64,000 bases of DNA from Comamonas odontotermitis (GCF_020080045.1 NZ_CP083451.1:3087001-3151000), one strand, 5' to 3'. Counted from the first letter of the stretch, positions 25,100 to 34,721 are shown. Numbers and translations: made by a program. Notes: generated from the letters alone by a model not told the origin.

Positions 25100-26463
25100 G
25101 CGGGCGTCATTACCTGGGTGCATGGGCGAGTTTGGTGAAACGCTACATGATGGTGTTCTCGTTTCACTGGAGGCGCCGTAACGACCGCCCTTCGGGTCTG
25201 TTTACCGAAGACGAGGCAGAGTTTCTGCCTGCTGCGCTTGCGGTGCAAGAAAAGGCGGCTTCCCCTACATTGAGGTTGATCGCATGGCTGTTGATGCTGT
25301 TGGTGCTATCGGCCTTGCTCTGGTCCATTTTCGGGCGCATGGACATCGTCGTACAGGCTGAGGGGAAGGTGGTGCTCAGCGAGCGCACCAAAACGGTGGC
25401 ATCGGTAGAAACTGGCAGAGTTACAGAGCTAAAGGTGTCCGAAGGTCAATTTGTGCATGCGGGTGATTTGCTACTGCAACTCGATACGCGCATGGTGGAC
25501 GCGGATCACAAAAAGGCCTTGAAAGAAATGAATCAGGCGGTACTGACGATTGCACGGAACAATGCCTTGCTGGCTGCTCTGGATGGGCACGGAATGCCTA
25601 GTATCACAAGCCTCGTGGCGCTGAACCGAAATAGCGGAGCCTCCATCACCGAGGAAGACCATCTATCTGCCCAGCGCCACGTGCAAGCCCAATATCAGGA
25701 TGTAGTGGCCAAAAAACGTCGCTTTGAAGATGAGCTTCGGATACAGAATCGGGCCCTGCCGCTGGCGACAAGCCAGGAAAAGCGCTATAGAGAGTTAGCG
25801 CTGACACATGATGTTTCGCAAGACGCGTGGCAAGAGCGAGAGCAAGCGGTACTGGCGATCGAGACGAAACTGTCGGAGGCGACCAACCAACGGCGGGTTC
25901 TACTGTCTGAAACCCGAAAACAGGCCATGGATGAGATCGCGCAAGCCAGGCGTGTGGCAGATGCATCCAGACAGGATGCCCAGCGCACTGCTGCCAGTAG
26001 TGCGCTGTTGCAGATTACCGCGCCGGTGGATGGCACGGTACAGCAACTGACAGTTCACACCGTTGGCGGGGTAGTGCCTGCAGCACAACCGATCATGCAG
26101 ATCGTGCCAGATCGCGGCCCTATTGAAGTAGAAGCTTTTGTGGCCAACCATGATGTGGGCTTTGTCCATGAAGAACAGGCCGCTGCACTCAAAGTACAAG
26201 CATTTGAGTACACGAAGTACGGCACGATTCCCGGCAAGGTGCTGCATATCTCGCGCGACGCGATTCCTGATGAAAAACGAGGCCTGCTATACGCGGTGCG
26301 CATTGCCATGAACCAACAGACGCTGCATGTGAATGGAAAGCAAACACCTGTTGCGCCTGGCATGGCCATCACTGCCGAGATCAAGACTGGAGACCGCCGT
26401 GTTATCGAGTATGTCCTCAGCCCTCTGCTGCGCCACGCCAATGAAGCCATGACGGAGCGCTGA
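25096..26463 (+). CDS. type I secretion periplasmic adaptor, HlyD family
   Basis: A 455-residue membrane fusion protein. A cytoplasmic N-terminus of ~55 residues, with a conserved-looking DEAEFLPAALAVQE stretch, leads to one TM helix (LIAWLLMLLVLSALLWSIF). Then come the first lipoyl half (VVQAEGKVVLSERTKTVASVETGRVTELKVSEGQFV.AGDLLLQLD), a long coiled coil (~145-310), the second half (ITAPVDGTVQQLTVHTVGGVV) and a C-terminal beta-barrel (GTIPGKVLHISRDAIPD). It bridges the inner membrane transporter and the TolC-like channel. Its ATG overlaps the transporter stop (ATGA). Confidence 0.92.
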   Translation: MSGRHYLGAWASLVKRYMMVFSFHWRRRNDRPSGLFTEDEAEFLPAALAVQEKAASPTLRLIAWLLMLLVLSALLWSIFGRMDIVVQAEGKVVLSERTKTVASVETGRVTELKVSEGQFVHAGDLLLQLDTRMVDADHKKALKEMNQAVLTIARNNALLAALDGHGMPSITSLVALNRNSGASITEEDHLSAQRHVQAQYQDVVAKKRRFEDELRIQNRALPLATSQEKRYRELALTHDVSQDAWQEREQAVLAIETKLSEATNQRRVLLSETRKQAMDEIAQARRVADASRQDAQRTAASSALLQITAPVDGTVQQLTVHTVGGVVPAAQPIMQIVPDRGPIEVEAFVANHDVGFVHEEQAAALKVQAFEYTKYGTIPGKVLHISRDAIPDEKRGLLYAVRIAMNQQTLHVNGKQTPVAPGMAITAEIKTGDRRVIEYVLSPLLRHANEAMTER

Positions 26464-28115
26464 TGCAAAATCAATCCATCAGACTTTCTGGCGTACTCCG
26501 CCTTGGCTCATTAGCTTTTGCGTGTCTGCTCAGCTGTTCTCAGGTTTCTGCCGCAAAGGGTGAAGAGACCAACAGACCGTCCGTTACATGGAGTCAATGG
26601 GTTGCACCATTTGAAGATCCACTTAAGACGCAATCTGACGGGCACAAAGGACCTTTGGGGTATGACTTGACGGCACCGCCGCAGTTGTCCGATTTGCGGA
26701 TTCAATCCAAGCGCAACGTACCCTCTCAGCTGGGAGAGCTGTCTTGCGCAAATGCACACTATGCATTTAATGAAGCGCGATCCCGCTATCTCACTGAACA
26801 AGCCAATGCCACGAAGAGCCCCCCTTTGCCGTTGACGCTTGGCGGTGCACTCGGTCTGGCGCTGTGCTTGAACCCTCAAGTGCGTTCCAGTTGGGCGGGG
26901 ATACAAAAGGCCAGCACAGAGTTGGGCTTGGCGCGCAGCAGTTTTTGGCCCCAGGCATCGCTAGGCGTCATGCGTCAACATAGTCGAACTGGCGGATCAG
27001 ATACTCAAGGTAGCTCGTCAATCAAAGCCACTTCAGAGAGCTTCACGATATCTTGGCGAGTATTTGACTTTGGCGCGCGCGATGCACGCGAGCGAGCCGC
27101 ACAAGCGCAGTTGCGGGCGGCCTTGGCTGGGCAGAACCAATCCGTTCGAGACATTGCCTGGGCTGTCATGGATACTTATGTGCAGGCCCAGGCATTGCAG
27201 GCTCAGTTGAAACGTCAAAAAGAGATTTCTGAGCTGGGAAAATCTATTTTTTCCTCCTCTGAGCGCCGCTATGCACAAGGTGCAAGTGCTCGAAACGCCT
27301 TTTTGCAAGCGCAGGCCACCTTAGAGCGCAATCGATTTGAAATCGAAAAAACACGCTCAGAACTGCTGGTGGCTGAGCAGAAGTTACGGACGCTGTCAGG
27401 TATAGCCCCACTCCAGTCTGTCGACCTTGACCCCATACCGGATGAAGTCACAGAAATGGCAGCGCAAGGCCCCTTGGAAAAAAATGATCTCTCAGGCCCC
27501 AACTCTGTTGGCAACCAATTGCAAGATTTTGTCCCTGCCGATACGCTGCGTCTCGATGAGTGGCTGCGTGGCGCTCGTGAAATCAGCCCTGCAGTGATTG
27601 CCGCTGCAGCTAAGCTGGACGCAGCAGCGGCCACCGTTCAAGCCGTCGCCTCAGATGCGATGCCTAAACTCGATGTTAACTATAGCTATTACCGCAATGG
27701 CAGGCCTACGCAATCGCTCACGAGCAGCCGTAGCAATGAGCGAACCGCAGGCGTTACCTTGACGATTCCTCTATTTGAGGGATTTTCTTCCACCTACCGA
27801 ATTCAGAATGCCGAAGCTTCACGCCAAGCGGCACACATTGAACTGGACGCTGCACGCATGCAATCTGACCAAGAACTGCTGGACGCCTATACCCAGGCGC
27901 AAGCAGGTATCGGTATGTTGAATGCCGCGTTCAAGCTGTATGAGACAACACAGCAGCTAGTTCTGTCGAATGAAAAGTTGTTTCAACATGGAGTGCTTGA
28001 CGCTGTTGAGGTCAATCGCGGTTTGCTTGACTTACAAAACGCGAACTTGGAATTGACCAAAGCGCAAGCACAGTGGCTGCGCGCAAAGCTGCATCTCTGG
28101 CTACTGTCTGCGTAA
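26463..28115 (+). CDS. TolC-like outer membrane channel of the type I system
   Basis: A 550-residue TolC/outer membrane efflux protein with a Sec signal (VLRLGSLAFACLLSCSQVSA). After a ~100-residue mature extension, two OEP repeats follow: PLTLGGALGLALCLNPQVRSSWAGIQKASTELGLARSSFWPQASLGV and, later, VAVKLDAAAATVQA...MPKLDVNYSYYRNG with LTIPLFEGFSSTYRIQNAEA. The end (DLQNANLELTKAQAQWLRAKLHLWLLSA) is typical. The Cys in LLSCS might suggest a lipoprotein but no clean lipobox follows. TGATG overlap with the adaptor gene shows a single operon. Confidence 0.9.
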   Translation: MQNQSIRLSGVLRLGSLAFACLLSCSQVSAAKGEETNRPSVTWSQWVAPFEDPLKTQSDGHKGPLGYDLTAPPQLSDLRIQSKRNVPSQLGELSCANAHYAFNEARSRYLTEQANATKSPPLPLTLGGALGLALCLNPQVRSSWAGIQKASTELGLARSSFWPQASLGVMRQHSRTGGSDTQGSSSIKATSESFTISWRVFDFGARDARERAAQAQLRAALAGQNQSVRDIAWAVMDTYVQAQALQAQLKRQKEISELGKSIFSSSERRYAQGASARNAFLQAQATLERNRFEIEKTRSELLVAEQKLRTLSGIAPLQSVDLDPIPDEVTEMAAQGPLEKNDLSGPNSVGNQLQDFVPADTLRLDEWLRGAREISPAVIAAAAKLDAAAATVQAVASDAMPKLDVNYSYYRNGRPTQSLTSSRSNERTAGVTLTIPLFEGFSSTYRIQNAEASRQAAHIELDAARMQSDQELLDAYTQAQAGIGMLNAAFKLYETTQQLVLSNEKLFQHGVLDAVEVNRGLLDLQNANLELTKAQAQWLRAKLHLWLLSA

Positions 28116-28329
28116 TGATTTGTTGATTTCTATCGGCTGGGTGTTGTTGCACAGAGACTTCCCATCAAAGCAAGCGCTGATGGATTTTCTTTGGTAGTCC
28201 TGTCTGCCGTGGTGATCAAGGGGCGTAAAACGAGGAACAGGCTCTACTTCTGCAGACGGGGTGCACTTGGTGTACGCCCCAAGAAGCAAACCGCGCAACA
28301 ACGCTCTTCCCATATCCGGTCATCCTTAA
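28116..28329. other. stretch between the TolC gene and the IS remnant
   Basis: No gene recognised. A 70-codon minus-strand frame (28101-28313) overlaps the TolC gene end and lacks a family look. Given the transposase remnant beside it, this may be further decayed mobile DNA, but I cannot identify it. Confidence 0.4.
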
Positions 28330-28451
28330 TCTGGAGTTGGGCGGCTTCGAGTTGTTGATCTGACCTCTTTCTGACGAACTCATTTGAGAACAGGTAGCCG
28401 AGTGAACTGTGCCGGGCGGTGATGGTTGTAGTCATGTTGCCATGCTTTCAG
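28330..28451 (-). pseudogene. C-terminal remnant of an IS3-family transposase (OrfB), frameshifted
   Basis: Read on the minus strand from 28451, one frame gives LKAWQHDYNHHRP and a second frame, shifted by one base, continues HSSLGYLFSNEFVRKRSDQQLEAAQLQ. Together they match the end of IS3-family OrfB integrases (YNHHRPHSSLGYLTPNEF). An extra G after CACCGCCCG breaks the frame, and nothing upstream of 28451 continues the protein (a TAA lies in frame). Only the last ~40 codons remain, so the element is dead. Confidence 0.75.
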
Positions 28452-28480
28452 CTTTTAACGCAAACCACTGAATACAAATG

Positions 28481-28511
28481 AAAAAACCCGTATGCCGAAG
28501 CATACGGGTTT
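28481..28511 (-). terminator. intrinsic terminator after tRNA-Pro
   Basis: A 12-bp perfect stem (28484-28495 with 28500-28511) closes a UUCG-type tetraloop on the minus strand and is followed by six T. It ends the ihfA-merR-tRNA transcript. Confidence 0.9.
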
Positions 28512-28518
28512 GTATCAT

Positions 28519-28595
28519 TGGTCGGAATGGCGGGATTCGAACTCGCGACCCCTTGCACCCCATGCAAGTGCGCTACCAGGCTGCGCTACATTCCG
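28519..28595 (-). tRNA. tRNA-Pro (anticodon GGG)
   Basis: 77 bases with CCA encoded. The acceptor stem CGGAATG pairs with CATTCCG. The D arm (GCGCAGCCTGGTAGCGC), anticodon arm CTTGC-ATGGGGT-GCAAG with GGG at positions 34-36, and the T arm with GTTCGAATC are all visible. It reads CCC and CCU. It sits 18 bases after merR, the arrangement usual in betaproteobacteria, and probably comes off the same transcript. A transposase remnant next to it fits the habit of tRNA 3' ends as insertion spots. Confidence 0.96.
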
Positions 28596-28613
28596 AAGAC
28601 TTGAATTATATAC

Positions 28614-29048
28614 CTAGTTTTCAGGCTCTCCAGAAAGAATGCGACGAATTTCCTGCAATTCGATAGCGGCCTGTTGCCAGGTGACCGGCTCTGCAGAATT
28701 GAACGCACTTGCCTCATCCAATGCAGCTGGGTCCATTCCATTCAGTGTGAACGCAGCGTCATCTGCCAAAGCCTCCAGCATGGCGTGGCCACGAGGCAGG
28801 GTTTGCAACTGGTTGCGCGCGCCGCTGATGGTGAAGCCACGCTCATACAACAGCTCTCGAATGCGGCGAATCATCAACACCTCGTGGTGCTGGTAATAGC
28901 GCCTGTTTCCCCGGCGCTTGACGGGACGCAGCTGTGTGAATTCCTGCTCCCAATACCGCAGCACATGCGGTTTGACATCACACAGCACCGCGACTTCACC
29001 GATGGTGAAATAACGTTTGGCGGGGATGGAGGGAAGCTGTTTTTCCAT
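28614..29048 (-). CDS. MerR-family transcriptional regulator
   Basis: A 144-residue MerR-type protein. Residues ~10-80 are the winged HTH (KRYFTIGEVAVLCDVKPHVLRYWEQEFTQLRP, RRGNRRYYQHHEVLMIRRIRELLYERGFTISGARNQL). The remaining ~60 residues are acidic and lack the metal-binding cysteines of MerR proper. This 'ihfA-linked MerR' is commonly found between ihfA and tRNA-Pro in beta- and gammaproteobacteria; its target is not known. A TTG at 29054 is in frame but ATG 29048 is preferred. Confidence 0.9.
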   Translation of the reverse strand: MEKQLPSIPAKRYFTIGEVAVLCDVKPHVLRYWEQEFTQLRPVKRRGNRRYYQHHEVLMIRRIRELLYERGFTISGARNQLQTLPRGHAMLEALADDAAFTLNGMDPAALDEASAFNSAEPVTWQQAAIELQEIRRILSGEPEN

Positions 29049-29170
29049 GGGCAAATTGTAAACAGCCGCTAGTGCGGCCGTGTTGCATACTGGCGATGCT
29101 GCCAGACGGGCGGTAGGCCATGTCTGCGGATGGACAATCTCAATCCATCAGCGCATCGCCACCTTCAAGT

Positions 29171-29491
29171 CTAGTCTGCCGGAGCCTGCACCGAATCCTT
29201 GAGCTTGCCACTGGCATGGAAGGTGACGACCCGGCGCGCCTCGATAGGCACCTCTTCGCCAGTGCGCGGATTGCGGCCCGGACGGGCTTTCTTCATGCGC
29301 ACCTGGAAATTGCCAAAGCTCGACAGTTTCACGTCTTCGCCCTTGATCAGGCTTTCGGCGATCAGGTCGAAAAACGCATCCACCATGTCCTTGGCTTCAC
29401 GCTTGTTCAACCCGATGTTGTCAAACAGCATGTCGGCGAGCTGCGCCTTGGTCAGCGCAGGTTGCTCCAGACTTTCTACTGTAAATTCCAT
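29171..29491 (-). CDS. ihfA: integration host factor subunit alpha
   Basis: A 106-residue DNABII protein. [36 protein letters not shown] forms the helices, then [47 protein letters not shown] with the DNA-intercalating proline in RNPRTGE. Alpha rather than HU or beta, from the sequence and from its place right behind pheT (20 bases), as in E. coli. IHF bends DNA in recombination, replication and transcription. An N-terminal extension of ~10 residues ([12 protein letters not shown]) is slightly longer than in E. coli. Confidence 0.95.
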   Translation of the reverse strand: MEFTVESLEQPALTKAQLADMLFDNIGLNKREAKDMVDAFFDLIAESLIKGEDVKLSSFGNFQVRMKKARPGRNPRTGEEVPIEARRVVTFHASGKLKDSVQAPAD

Positions 29492-29511
29492 AGCAATATC
29501 CGCAATATAGA

Positions 29512-31965
29512 TCAGCGCAAACGCGCATTAACGCTCTGCTTGAGCTGTTCAAGCACAGCTTGCATGGCAGTCTCGATTTCGGTCTCTTCCAGTGCCCGCT
29601 CGTCATGACCCAGGGTCAGGCGTACTGCCAGGCTCTTCTCATCCTGCGCCAGGCTGCCTGGCGCGGCTTCTTCACCGGCCTTGAGCTTCTTGGGGCGGAA
29701 CACATCGAACAGTACGGCATTGCGCAGGATACCGCCACTGTTGGCGGCACGGATGGCATTCATGATCTGCGCGTGCGTCTCGGCTTCCTTGACCACCACG
29801 GCAATGTCACGCTCCACAGCCTGGTGCTTGGCCACAGGCTTGAACACTGCCACGTTGCGGGCCAGCACGGCATCGAGCTCCAGCTCGAATAGGGTGGGCG
29901 CTTGCGCCAGATCCCATTCCTGGCGCCACTGGGGGTGCAGCTCTCCTACAAAACCGATAGCCTTGCCATTGAGCAGCACACGAGCGCAGCGGCCGGGGTG
30001 CATGGCCGGATGCTCGGCAGCCTCGAACACAGGCACCAGAGGCGCCAGCAGCGCTTCCACATCGCCCTTGACGTCGTAGAAATCGACCTTGGTTTCGGTG
30101 CTGCCCCATTGCAGTTGGTCGGCTGCGCCATAGGCGAGGCCAGCTACGCGCATGGGCTGGTAAAAGCCCTTCACGGTGGTGTCGGAATCGACGACCGATA
30201 CATCCTTGAAGAATACACGCCCCAATTCGAACACGCGCACGCGCTGTGCCTTGCGGTCCACATTGAACTTGAGCACCTGCAGCAGCGAGCCCAGCAACGA
30301 CGAGCGCATCACGCTCAGATGGCTGGCAATCGGGTTGAGCAGCTTGATGGCATTGCTGTTGCCCGCCAGCTCCTGCTCCCACTTTTCTTCGACAAAGCTG
30401 AAGTTGATGGTTTCCTGGTAGCCCAGGGCTGCCAGTTCACGGCGCACGGCAAACGGGCTGCGCTGGTTCTCGGCACGCAGCTTGGGCGAGATGGGCGCCA
30501 GCGGCTTGGAGGTTGGCAGGTTCTCGTAGCCCACCATGCGGGCCACTTCCTCGATCAGATCCTCTTCCAGGTTGATGTCGAAGCGGAAGGTGGGAGCAGT
30601 CACGCTGATCACGCCCTCGGCAGCCACCACAGCCGGCAGGCCCAGGCCATTCAGGGCATCCAGGCATTGCTGCTGGGTGACGGGCATGCCGATGACCTTG
30701 GCAGCCCGCGCCACGCGCAGCTGCACGGTCTTGGGCGCAGGCATATGAGGCTTCTGGTCGTCCATCGGGCCGCACTGGGTCTCGGGCGTACCGCAGATCT
30801 CCAGCACCAGCGCTGTGATCCGCTCGATGTGTTCCACCGTGTGCTCGGGATCTACACCGCGCTCGAAGCGGTGGCCGGCGTCGGTCGAGAAGTTGAAGTG
30901 GCGCGAGCGGCCCGCCACTGCCTTGGGCCACCAGAACGCAGCCTCGATGTAGATGTTCTTCGTGTCGTCGGACACAGCCGTGGCGTCGCCGCCCATGATG
31001 CCGGCCAGGGATTCGACTTCCTTGTCGTCGGCAATCACACCGACCTGAATGAAATCATCGATCTTGATGGTGTTGCCGTTGAGCAGCTTGAGCGTCTCGC
31101 CCTCCTTGCCCCAGCGCACGCTCAGGCCGCCATGGATCTTGTCCAGATCGAAGATGTGGCTGGGTCGGCCCAGCTCGAACATCACGTAGTTGGAGATGTC
31201 CACCAGCGGCGACACGGAGCGCTGGCCGCAGCGTGCAAGGCGATCCACCATCCATTGCGGCGTCTTCACCTGGGTGTTGACGTTGCGCACCACGCGACCC
31301 GAGAAGCGGCCGCACAGGTCGGTGGCTTCAATCTTCACGGGCAGTTTGTCCTGCACGGCAACGGCAGCCTGCGGGAAGGACAGTTGCTTGAGCGGCGTGC
31401 CGGTCAGTGCCGACAACTCGCGCGCAATGCCATACACCGACAGGCAATGCGCCAGGTTGGGAGTGAGCTTGAGCGTGAACAGCGTGTCATCCAGATTCAG
31501 GTATTCGCGCACGTTCTGGCCTAGAGGCGCGTCCAGCGGCAGCTCCAGCAGGCCGCCGTGGTCGTCGGCAATGCCCAGCTCCTTGGCCGAGCACAGCATG
31601 CCAAAGCTCTGCACGCCGCGCAGCTTGCCGATCTTGATCTTGAAAGGCTGGCCATCTTCGCCCGGGGGCAGCTCAGCGCCCACGGTGGCACAGGGAATGC
31701 GGATGCCCACGCGCGCATTGGGTGCGCCGCAGACGATGTTCAGCAGCTCTGGGCCGCCCACATCCACCTGGCAGACGCGCAGACGGTCGGCGTCGGGGTG
31801 CTGCACGGCCTCCTTGATTTCACCGACCACAATGCCGGTGAAAGGCGGGGCCACGGACTCCATCTCTTCGACTTCCAGGCCGGCCATGGTCAGGGTATCG
31901 GCCAGCTCTTGGGTGGTCAGCTGCGGGTTGCAGTATTCGCGCAACCAGGATTCAGGAAATTGCAT
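29512..31965 (-). CDS. pheT: phenylalanyl-tRNA synthetase beta subunit
   Basis: 817 residues, normal for PheT. Domains in order: N-terminal [14 protein letters not shown]; tRNA-binding OB fold ~40-150 ([28 protein letters not shown]); B3/B4 editing region ~210-400; B5 domain ~405-480; the catalytic-like core ~490-690 ([45 protein letters not shown]); C-terminal anticodon-binding FDX-ACB domain from ~720 ([27 protein letters not shown]). It pairs with PheS to charge tRNA-Phe. It lies 162 bases behind pheS; a dispersed repeat copy is in the gap. Confidence 0.96.
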   Translation of the reverse strand: MQFPESWLREYCNPQLTTQELADTLTMAGLEVEEMESVAPPFTGIVVGEIKEAVQHPDADRLRVCQVDVGGPELLNIVCGAPNARVGIRIPCATVGAELPPGEDGQPFKIKIGKLRGVQSFGMLCSAKELGIADDHGGLLELPLDAPLGQNVREYLNLDDTLFTLKLTPNLAHCLSVYGIARELSALTGTPLKQLSFPQAAVAVQDKLPVKIEATDLCGRFSGRVVRNVNTQVKTPQWMVDRLARCGQRSVSPLVDISNYVMFELGRPSHIFDLDKIHGGLSVRWGKEGETLKLLNGNTIKIDDFIQVGVIADDKEVESLAGIMGGDATAVSDDTKNIYIEAAFWWPKAVAGRSRHFNFSTDAGHRFERGVDPEHTVEHIERITALVLEICGTPETQCGPMDDQKPHMPAPKTVQLRVARAAKVIGMPVTQQQCLDALNGLGLPAVVAAEGVISVTAPTFRFDINLEEDLIEEVARMVGYENLPTSKPLAPISPKLRAENQRSPFAVRRELAALGYQETINFSFVEEKWEQELAGNSNAIKLLNPIASHLSVMRSSLLGSLLQVLKFNVDRKAQRVRVFELGRVFFKDVSVVDSDTTVKGFYQPMRVAGLAYGAADQLQWGSTETKVDFYDVKGDVEALLAPLVPVFEAAEHPAMHPGRCARVLLNGKAIGFVGELHPQWRQEWDLAQAPTLFELELDAVLARNVAVFKPVAKHQAVERDIAVVVKEAETHAQIMNAIRAANSGGILRNAVLFDVFRPKKLKAGEEAAPGSLAQDEKSLAVRLTLGHDERALEETEIETAMQAVLEQLKQSVNARLR

Positions 31966-32024
31966 AGTCAGACTCTTTGGCGTTCAGGCTTGTTGGCAGT
32001 GCTTGCAAACAGGCCAAGGCGTTC

Positions 32025-32063
32025 TTGCTTTCAAAACAGGAGCTGTTTGCGTATGGCTGGCGG
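32025..32063 (+). repeat. ~45-bp dispersed repeat, partial copy in the pheS-pheT gap
   Basis: Starts TTGCTTTCAAAACAGGAGCT and keeps the TGCG...TGG...GCG spacing of copy A, but with many substitutions. Confidence 0.45.
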
Positions 32064-32127
32064 TCATCTTCAGACACTTTCTTCTTTAAAGCCAGGCAGG
32101 ATGCACGCAAACTGCTCACTTTTTCAA

Positions 32128-33180
32128 TTACTGAAACTGCGACAGGAAACGGATATCTCCGTCGAAGAACAGGCGCAGGTCATTCACGCCATAACGCAGC
32201 ATGGTCAGGCGGTCGGGGCCCATGCCAAAGGCAAAGCCGATGTATTTTTCGGGGTCAAGGCCCATGTTGCGCACCACATTGGGATGCACCTGTCCGGCAC
32301 CCGACACTTCCAGCCAGCGGCCAGCCAGCGGGCCACTCTGGAACTGGATGTCTATCTCGGCCGAAGGTTCGGTGAACGGGAAGAAACTGGGGCGGAAGCG
32401 CAGCACCAGATCGTCCTGCTCGAAGAACGTCTTGCAAAAATCGGTGAACACCACCTTCAGATCCTTGAAGCTGACGTTCTCGCCGATCCACAGGCCTTCG
32501 CACTGGTGGAACATGGGCGAGTGGGTGGCATCGCTGTCCACGCGGTAGGTGCGGCCCGGCGCGATCACGCGGATCTCCGGCATCGTCTGGCCTGCGTCGA
32601 TCAGGTTGCGGTACTTCTTCACATGCTGTACGGCATGGCGCACCTGCATGGGGCTGGTGTGCGTGCGCAGCAGATTGGGCGCGTGCTGCGTGCCGCCTTC
32701 AACGTAGAAGGTGTCGTGCATGGAGCGCGCGGGATGGTCTTCCGGCGTGTTGAGCGCCGTGAAGTTGAACCAGTCGGATTCGATCTCCGGGCCTTCTGCC
32801 ACGTCGAAGCCCATGGAGCCGAAGATGCCCTCGATACGCTCCAGCGTCAGCGAGACGGGGTGCAGTCCGCCTGCGCCACGGCGGCGGCCAGGCAGCGTCA
32901 CATCCAGCACTTCGGCTTTCAGGTGGGCCTGCAGTTCGGCATCGGCCAGGGCCTTGCGGCGGGCCGTGAGCAGCGACTCGATGGCTTGCTTGGCCACATT
33001 GATCGCCGCACCGCGCGACTTTTTCTCTTCGACGGAAAGCTGCGCCATGCCCTTCATGAGCTCGGTCATCTTGCCCGACTTGCCCAGAAACTGCGCCTTG
33101 GCATTTTCCAGATCCGCGGGGGTATGGGCCTGCGCAAACAGTTGCTGCGCGCTCTCGACCAGAGAATCCAACTCGTTCAT
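32128..33180 (-). CDS. pheS: phenylalanyl-tRNA synthetase alpha subunit
   Basis: 350 residues. An N-terminal coiled coil (~1-85) contacts tRNA, then the class II catalytic domain: motif 1 region [54 protein letters not shown], motif 2 [19 protein letters not shown], and motif 3 [34 protein letters not shown] hairpin with T run lies between rplT and this gene and may attenuate it. Confidence 0.96.
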   Translation of the reverse strand: MNELDSLVESAQQLFAQAHTPADLENAKAQFLGKSGKMTELMKGMAQLSVEEKKSRGAAINVAKQAIESLLTARRKALADAELQAHLKAEVLDVTLPGRRRGAGGLHPVSLTLERIEGIFGSMGFDVAEGPEIESDWFNFTALNTPEDHPARSMHDTFYVEGGTQHAPNLLRTHTSPMQVRHAVQHVKKYRNLIDAGQTMPEIRVIAPGRTYRVDSDATHSPMFHQCEGLWIGENVSFKDLKVVFTDFCKTFFEQDDLVLRFRPSFFPFTEPSAEIDIQFQSGPLAGRWLEVSGAGQVHPNVVRNMGLDPEKYIGFAFGMGPDRLTMLRYGVNDLRLFFDGDIRFLSQFQ

Positions 33181-33199
33181 ATCGACTCTTTATCGATTC

Positions 33200-33244
33200 T
33201 TAAAAAGAAACAAGGGCTAGTGCCTTTTCAAGCCCTAGCCCTTG
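33200..33244 (-). terminator. terminator-like hairpin (possible attenuator) between rplT and pheS
   Basis: On the minus strand CAAGGGCTAG (33244-33235) pairs perfectly with CTAGCCCTTG (33220-33211) around a 14-base loop, then TTTCTTTTT. It sits inside the ribosomal protein/pheST operon, so it must be leaky or conditional. Confidence 0.75.
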
Positions 33245-33295
33245 CTGTGTATGCACCAGCAGCTACTGAATCAGGAGTAACTACTGATCGTGACC

Positions 33296-33655
33296 TCAGG
33301 CAGCCAGCTTGGCCTTGACTTGGTCGACGATAGCTGCAAAAGCAGCCTTGTCGTGCACGGCGATATCGGCCAGCATCTTGCGGTCGATTTCAATTGCAGC
33401 CTTCTTCAGACCGTTGGCGAATTGGCTGTAGGTCAGGCCCAGTTCACGTGCAGCAGCATTGATACGAGCGATCCACAGTTGGCGGAACACGCGCTTCTTG
33501 TTGCGACGGTCACGGTAGGCATACTGACCAGCCTTCATGACGGCTTGCTTGGCAACGCGGAATACGTTACCACGGCGGCCGCGGAAACCCTTAGCAAGGG
33601 CCAGAACTTTTTTGTGGCGGGCGCGAGCCGTTACACCACGTTTGACGCGAGGCAT
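33296..33655 (-). CDS. rplT: 50S ribosomal protein L20
   Basis: 119 residues starting [28 protein letters not shown], with the basic N-terminal extension and the globular C-terminus ([41 protein letters not shown]) standard for L20. It binds 23S rRNA early in 50S assembly and in E. coli represses rpmI-rplT translation. It follows rpmI by 26 bases. Confidence 0.97.
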   Translation of the reverse strand: MPRVKRGVTARARHKKVLALAKGFRGRRGNVFRVAKQAVMKAGQYAYRDRRNKKRVFRQLWIARINAAARELGLTYSQFANGLKKAAIEIDRKMLADIAVHDKAAFAAIVDQVKAKLAA

Positions 33656-33681
33656 GTGTTTTCTCCTTGTTCGTCAGTGAA

Positions 33682-33885
33682 TTACAGGCCCATGCCGGGC
33701 AGCATCTGTGCCATGTGACCCATGTTGGTCTCATGCACGTTCACTGCACCGCGCAGGTGGCGCTTGTTCTTGGTGGTCTTCTTGGTCAGAATGTGACGCT
33801 TGAAGGCTTGACCGCGCTTGACGGTGCCACCTGGACGAACGCGAAAACGCTTCTTCGCGCTGCTCTTGGTCTTCATTTTGGGCAT
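33682..33885 (-). CDS. rpmI: 50S ribosomal protein L35
   Basis: 67 residues, [20 protein letters not shown] onward, ending in [24 protein letters not shown]. Very basic, normal L35 length. Start at 33885 has GGAG nearby (AAGGAGCATTCAC on the minus strand); a longer frame to 33957 is not family-like. Confidence 0.96.
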   Translation of the reverse strand: MPKMKTKSSAKKRFRVRPGGTVKRGQAFKRHILTKKTTKNKRHLRGAVNVHETNMGHMAQMLPGMGL

Positions 33886-33991
33886 GTGAATGCTCCTTAT
33901 GGATTGTGCTCGTGAGGCGTTCAGACCACTTGGCTGAACTTGTTGGCCCCGAGCCACTTTTGCGACAGACCGGAAACCCTATCTATCGAAG

Positions 33992-34019
33992 AAAAGCCGC
34001 TGCCAATACAAACAGCGGC
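33992..34019 (-). terminator. second hairpin in the infC-rpmI gap
   Basis: GCCGCTG (34019-34013 on the minus strand) pairs with CAGCGGC (34002-33996) and is followed by TTTTC. Together with the hairpin at 34061-34092 it would limit readthrough into rpmI or fold as part of a leader. Confidence 0.6.
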
Positions 34020-34060
34020 CCAGATTCTGAACCCCTGAAGCACAAGCAATTGCCCTTCAT

Positions 34061-34092
34061 AAAAACCGAAGGCGGCTATGCGCCGCCATCGG
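34061..34092 (-). terminator. intrinsic terminator-like hairpin after infC
   Basis: An 11-position stem with one mismatch (34066-34076 with 34082-34092), loop of five, followed on the minus strand by TTTTT. It is 24 bases past the infC stop. Confidence 0.75.
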
Positions 34093-34115
34093 AATTCAGT
34101 ATTTTATGCGATTTT

Positions 34116-34721
34116 TCAAGCCGCTGCCACTGGCGCCTTATCACCTTCGGCAGTTTTACCACCAGCAGCACCTGGTTTTTTGCGCGCAGGCGCCACCATC
34201 ATGATCATCTGGCGACCTTCCAGCTTGGGGAACTGCTCCACCTGAATGGTATCGGCCAGCTCGTCGCGGATGCGGTTGAGCAGGTCCATGCCGAGGTTCT
34301 GGTGGGTGATTTCACGACCACGGAACCGCAAGGTCACCTTGACCTTGTCGCCCTCTGCCAAGAAACGCTTGATATTGCGCATCTTGACGTTGTAGTCGCC
34401 ATCATCGGTACCGGGACGGAACTTGACTTCCTTGATATCGATGACGGTCTGCTTGGCCTTGGCTTCTGCCGCCTTCTTCTGTTCCTGGTACTTGAACTTG
34501 CCGTAGTCCATCAGACGGCACACCGGCGGCACAGCCGTGGCGGCAATCTCGACCAGGTCAACGTCCAGTTCGCCCGCCATGCGCAACGCTTCCAGCACAG
34601 GCACGATACCCAGAGGTTCATTGTTAGGACCGGACAGACGCACTTCAGGAGCCTGGATCTCACGATTCAGACGGTGTTTGCGCTCTTCACGGTGGCGGCG
34701 ATCACGAAATTCAGTAGCTAT
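34116..34721 (-). CDS. infC: translation initiation factor IF-3
   Basis: About 201 residues. N-domain: [55 protein letters not shown]-domain: [45 protein letters not shown], ending with a Lys/Ala/Pro tail. The start is probably a non-standard AUA at 34721: the only Shine-Dalgarno-like stretch, TTAGGGTGA, ends five bases before it and overlaps the alternative GTG at 34730. IF-3 genes are known for rare start codons used in autoregulation. The gene follows thrS as in most bacteria. Confidence 0.93.
   Translation of the reverse strand: MATEFRDRRHREERKHRLNREIQAPEVRLSGPNNEPLGIVPVLEALRMAGELDVDLVEIAATAVPPVCRLMDYGKFKYQEQKKAAEAKAKQTVIDIKEVKFRPGTDDGDYNVKMRNIKRFLAEGDKVKVTLRFRGREITHQNLGMDLLNRIRDELADTIQVEQFPKLEGRQMIMMVAPARKKPGAAGGKTAEGDKAPVAAA

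Noticed and set aside
29902..31524. 540-codon open frame on the plus strand
   Set aside because: Antisense shadow of pheT; His/Gln/Ala-rich, no family motifs, no ribosome binding site.
33181..33260. PheM-like leader peptide before pheS
   Set aside because: A GTG-started frame ending in Phe exists, but it has a single Phe codon and no ribosome binding site.
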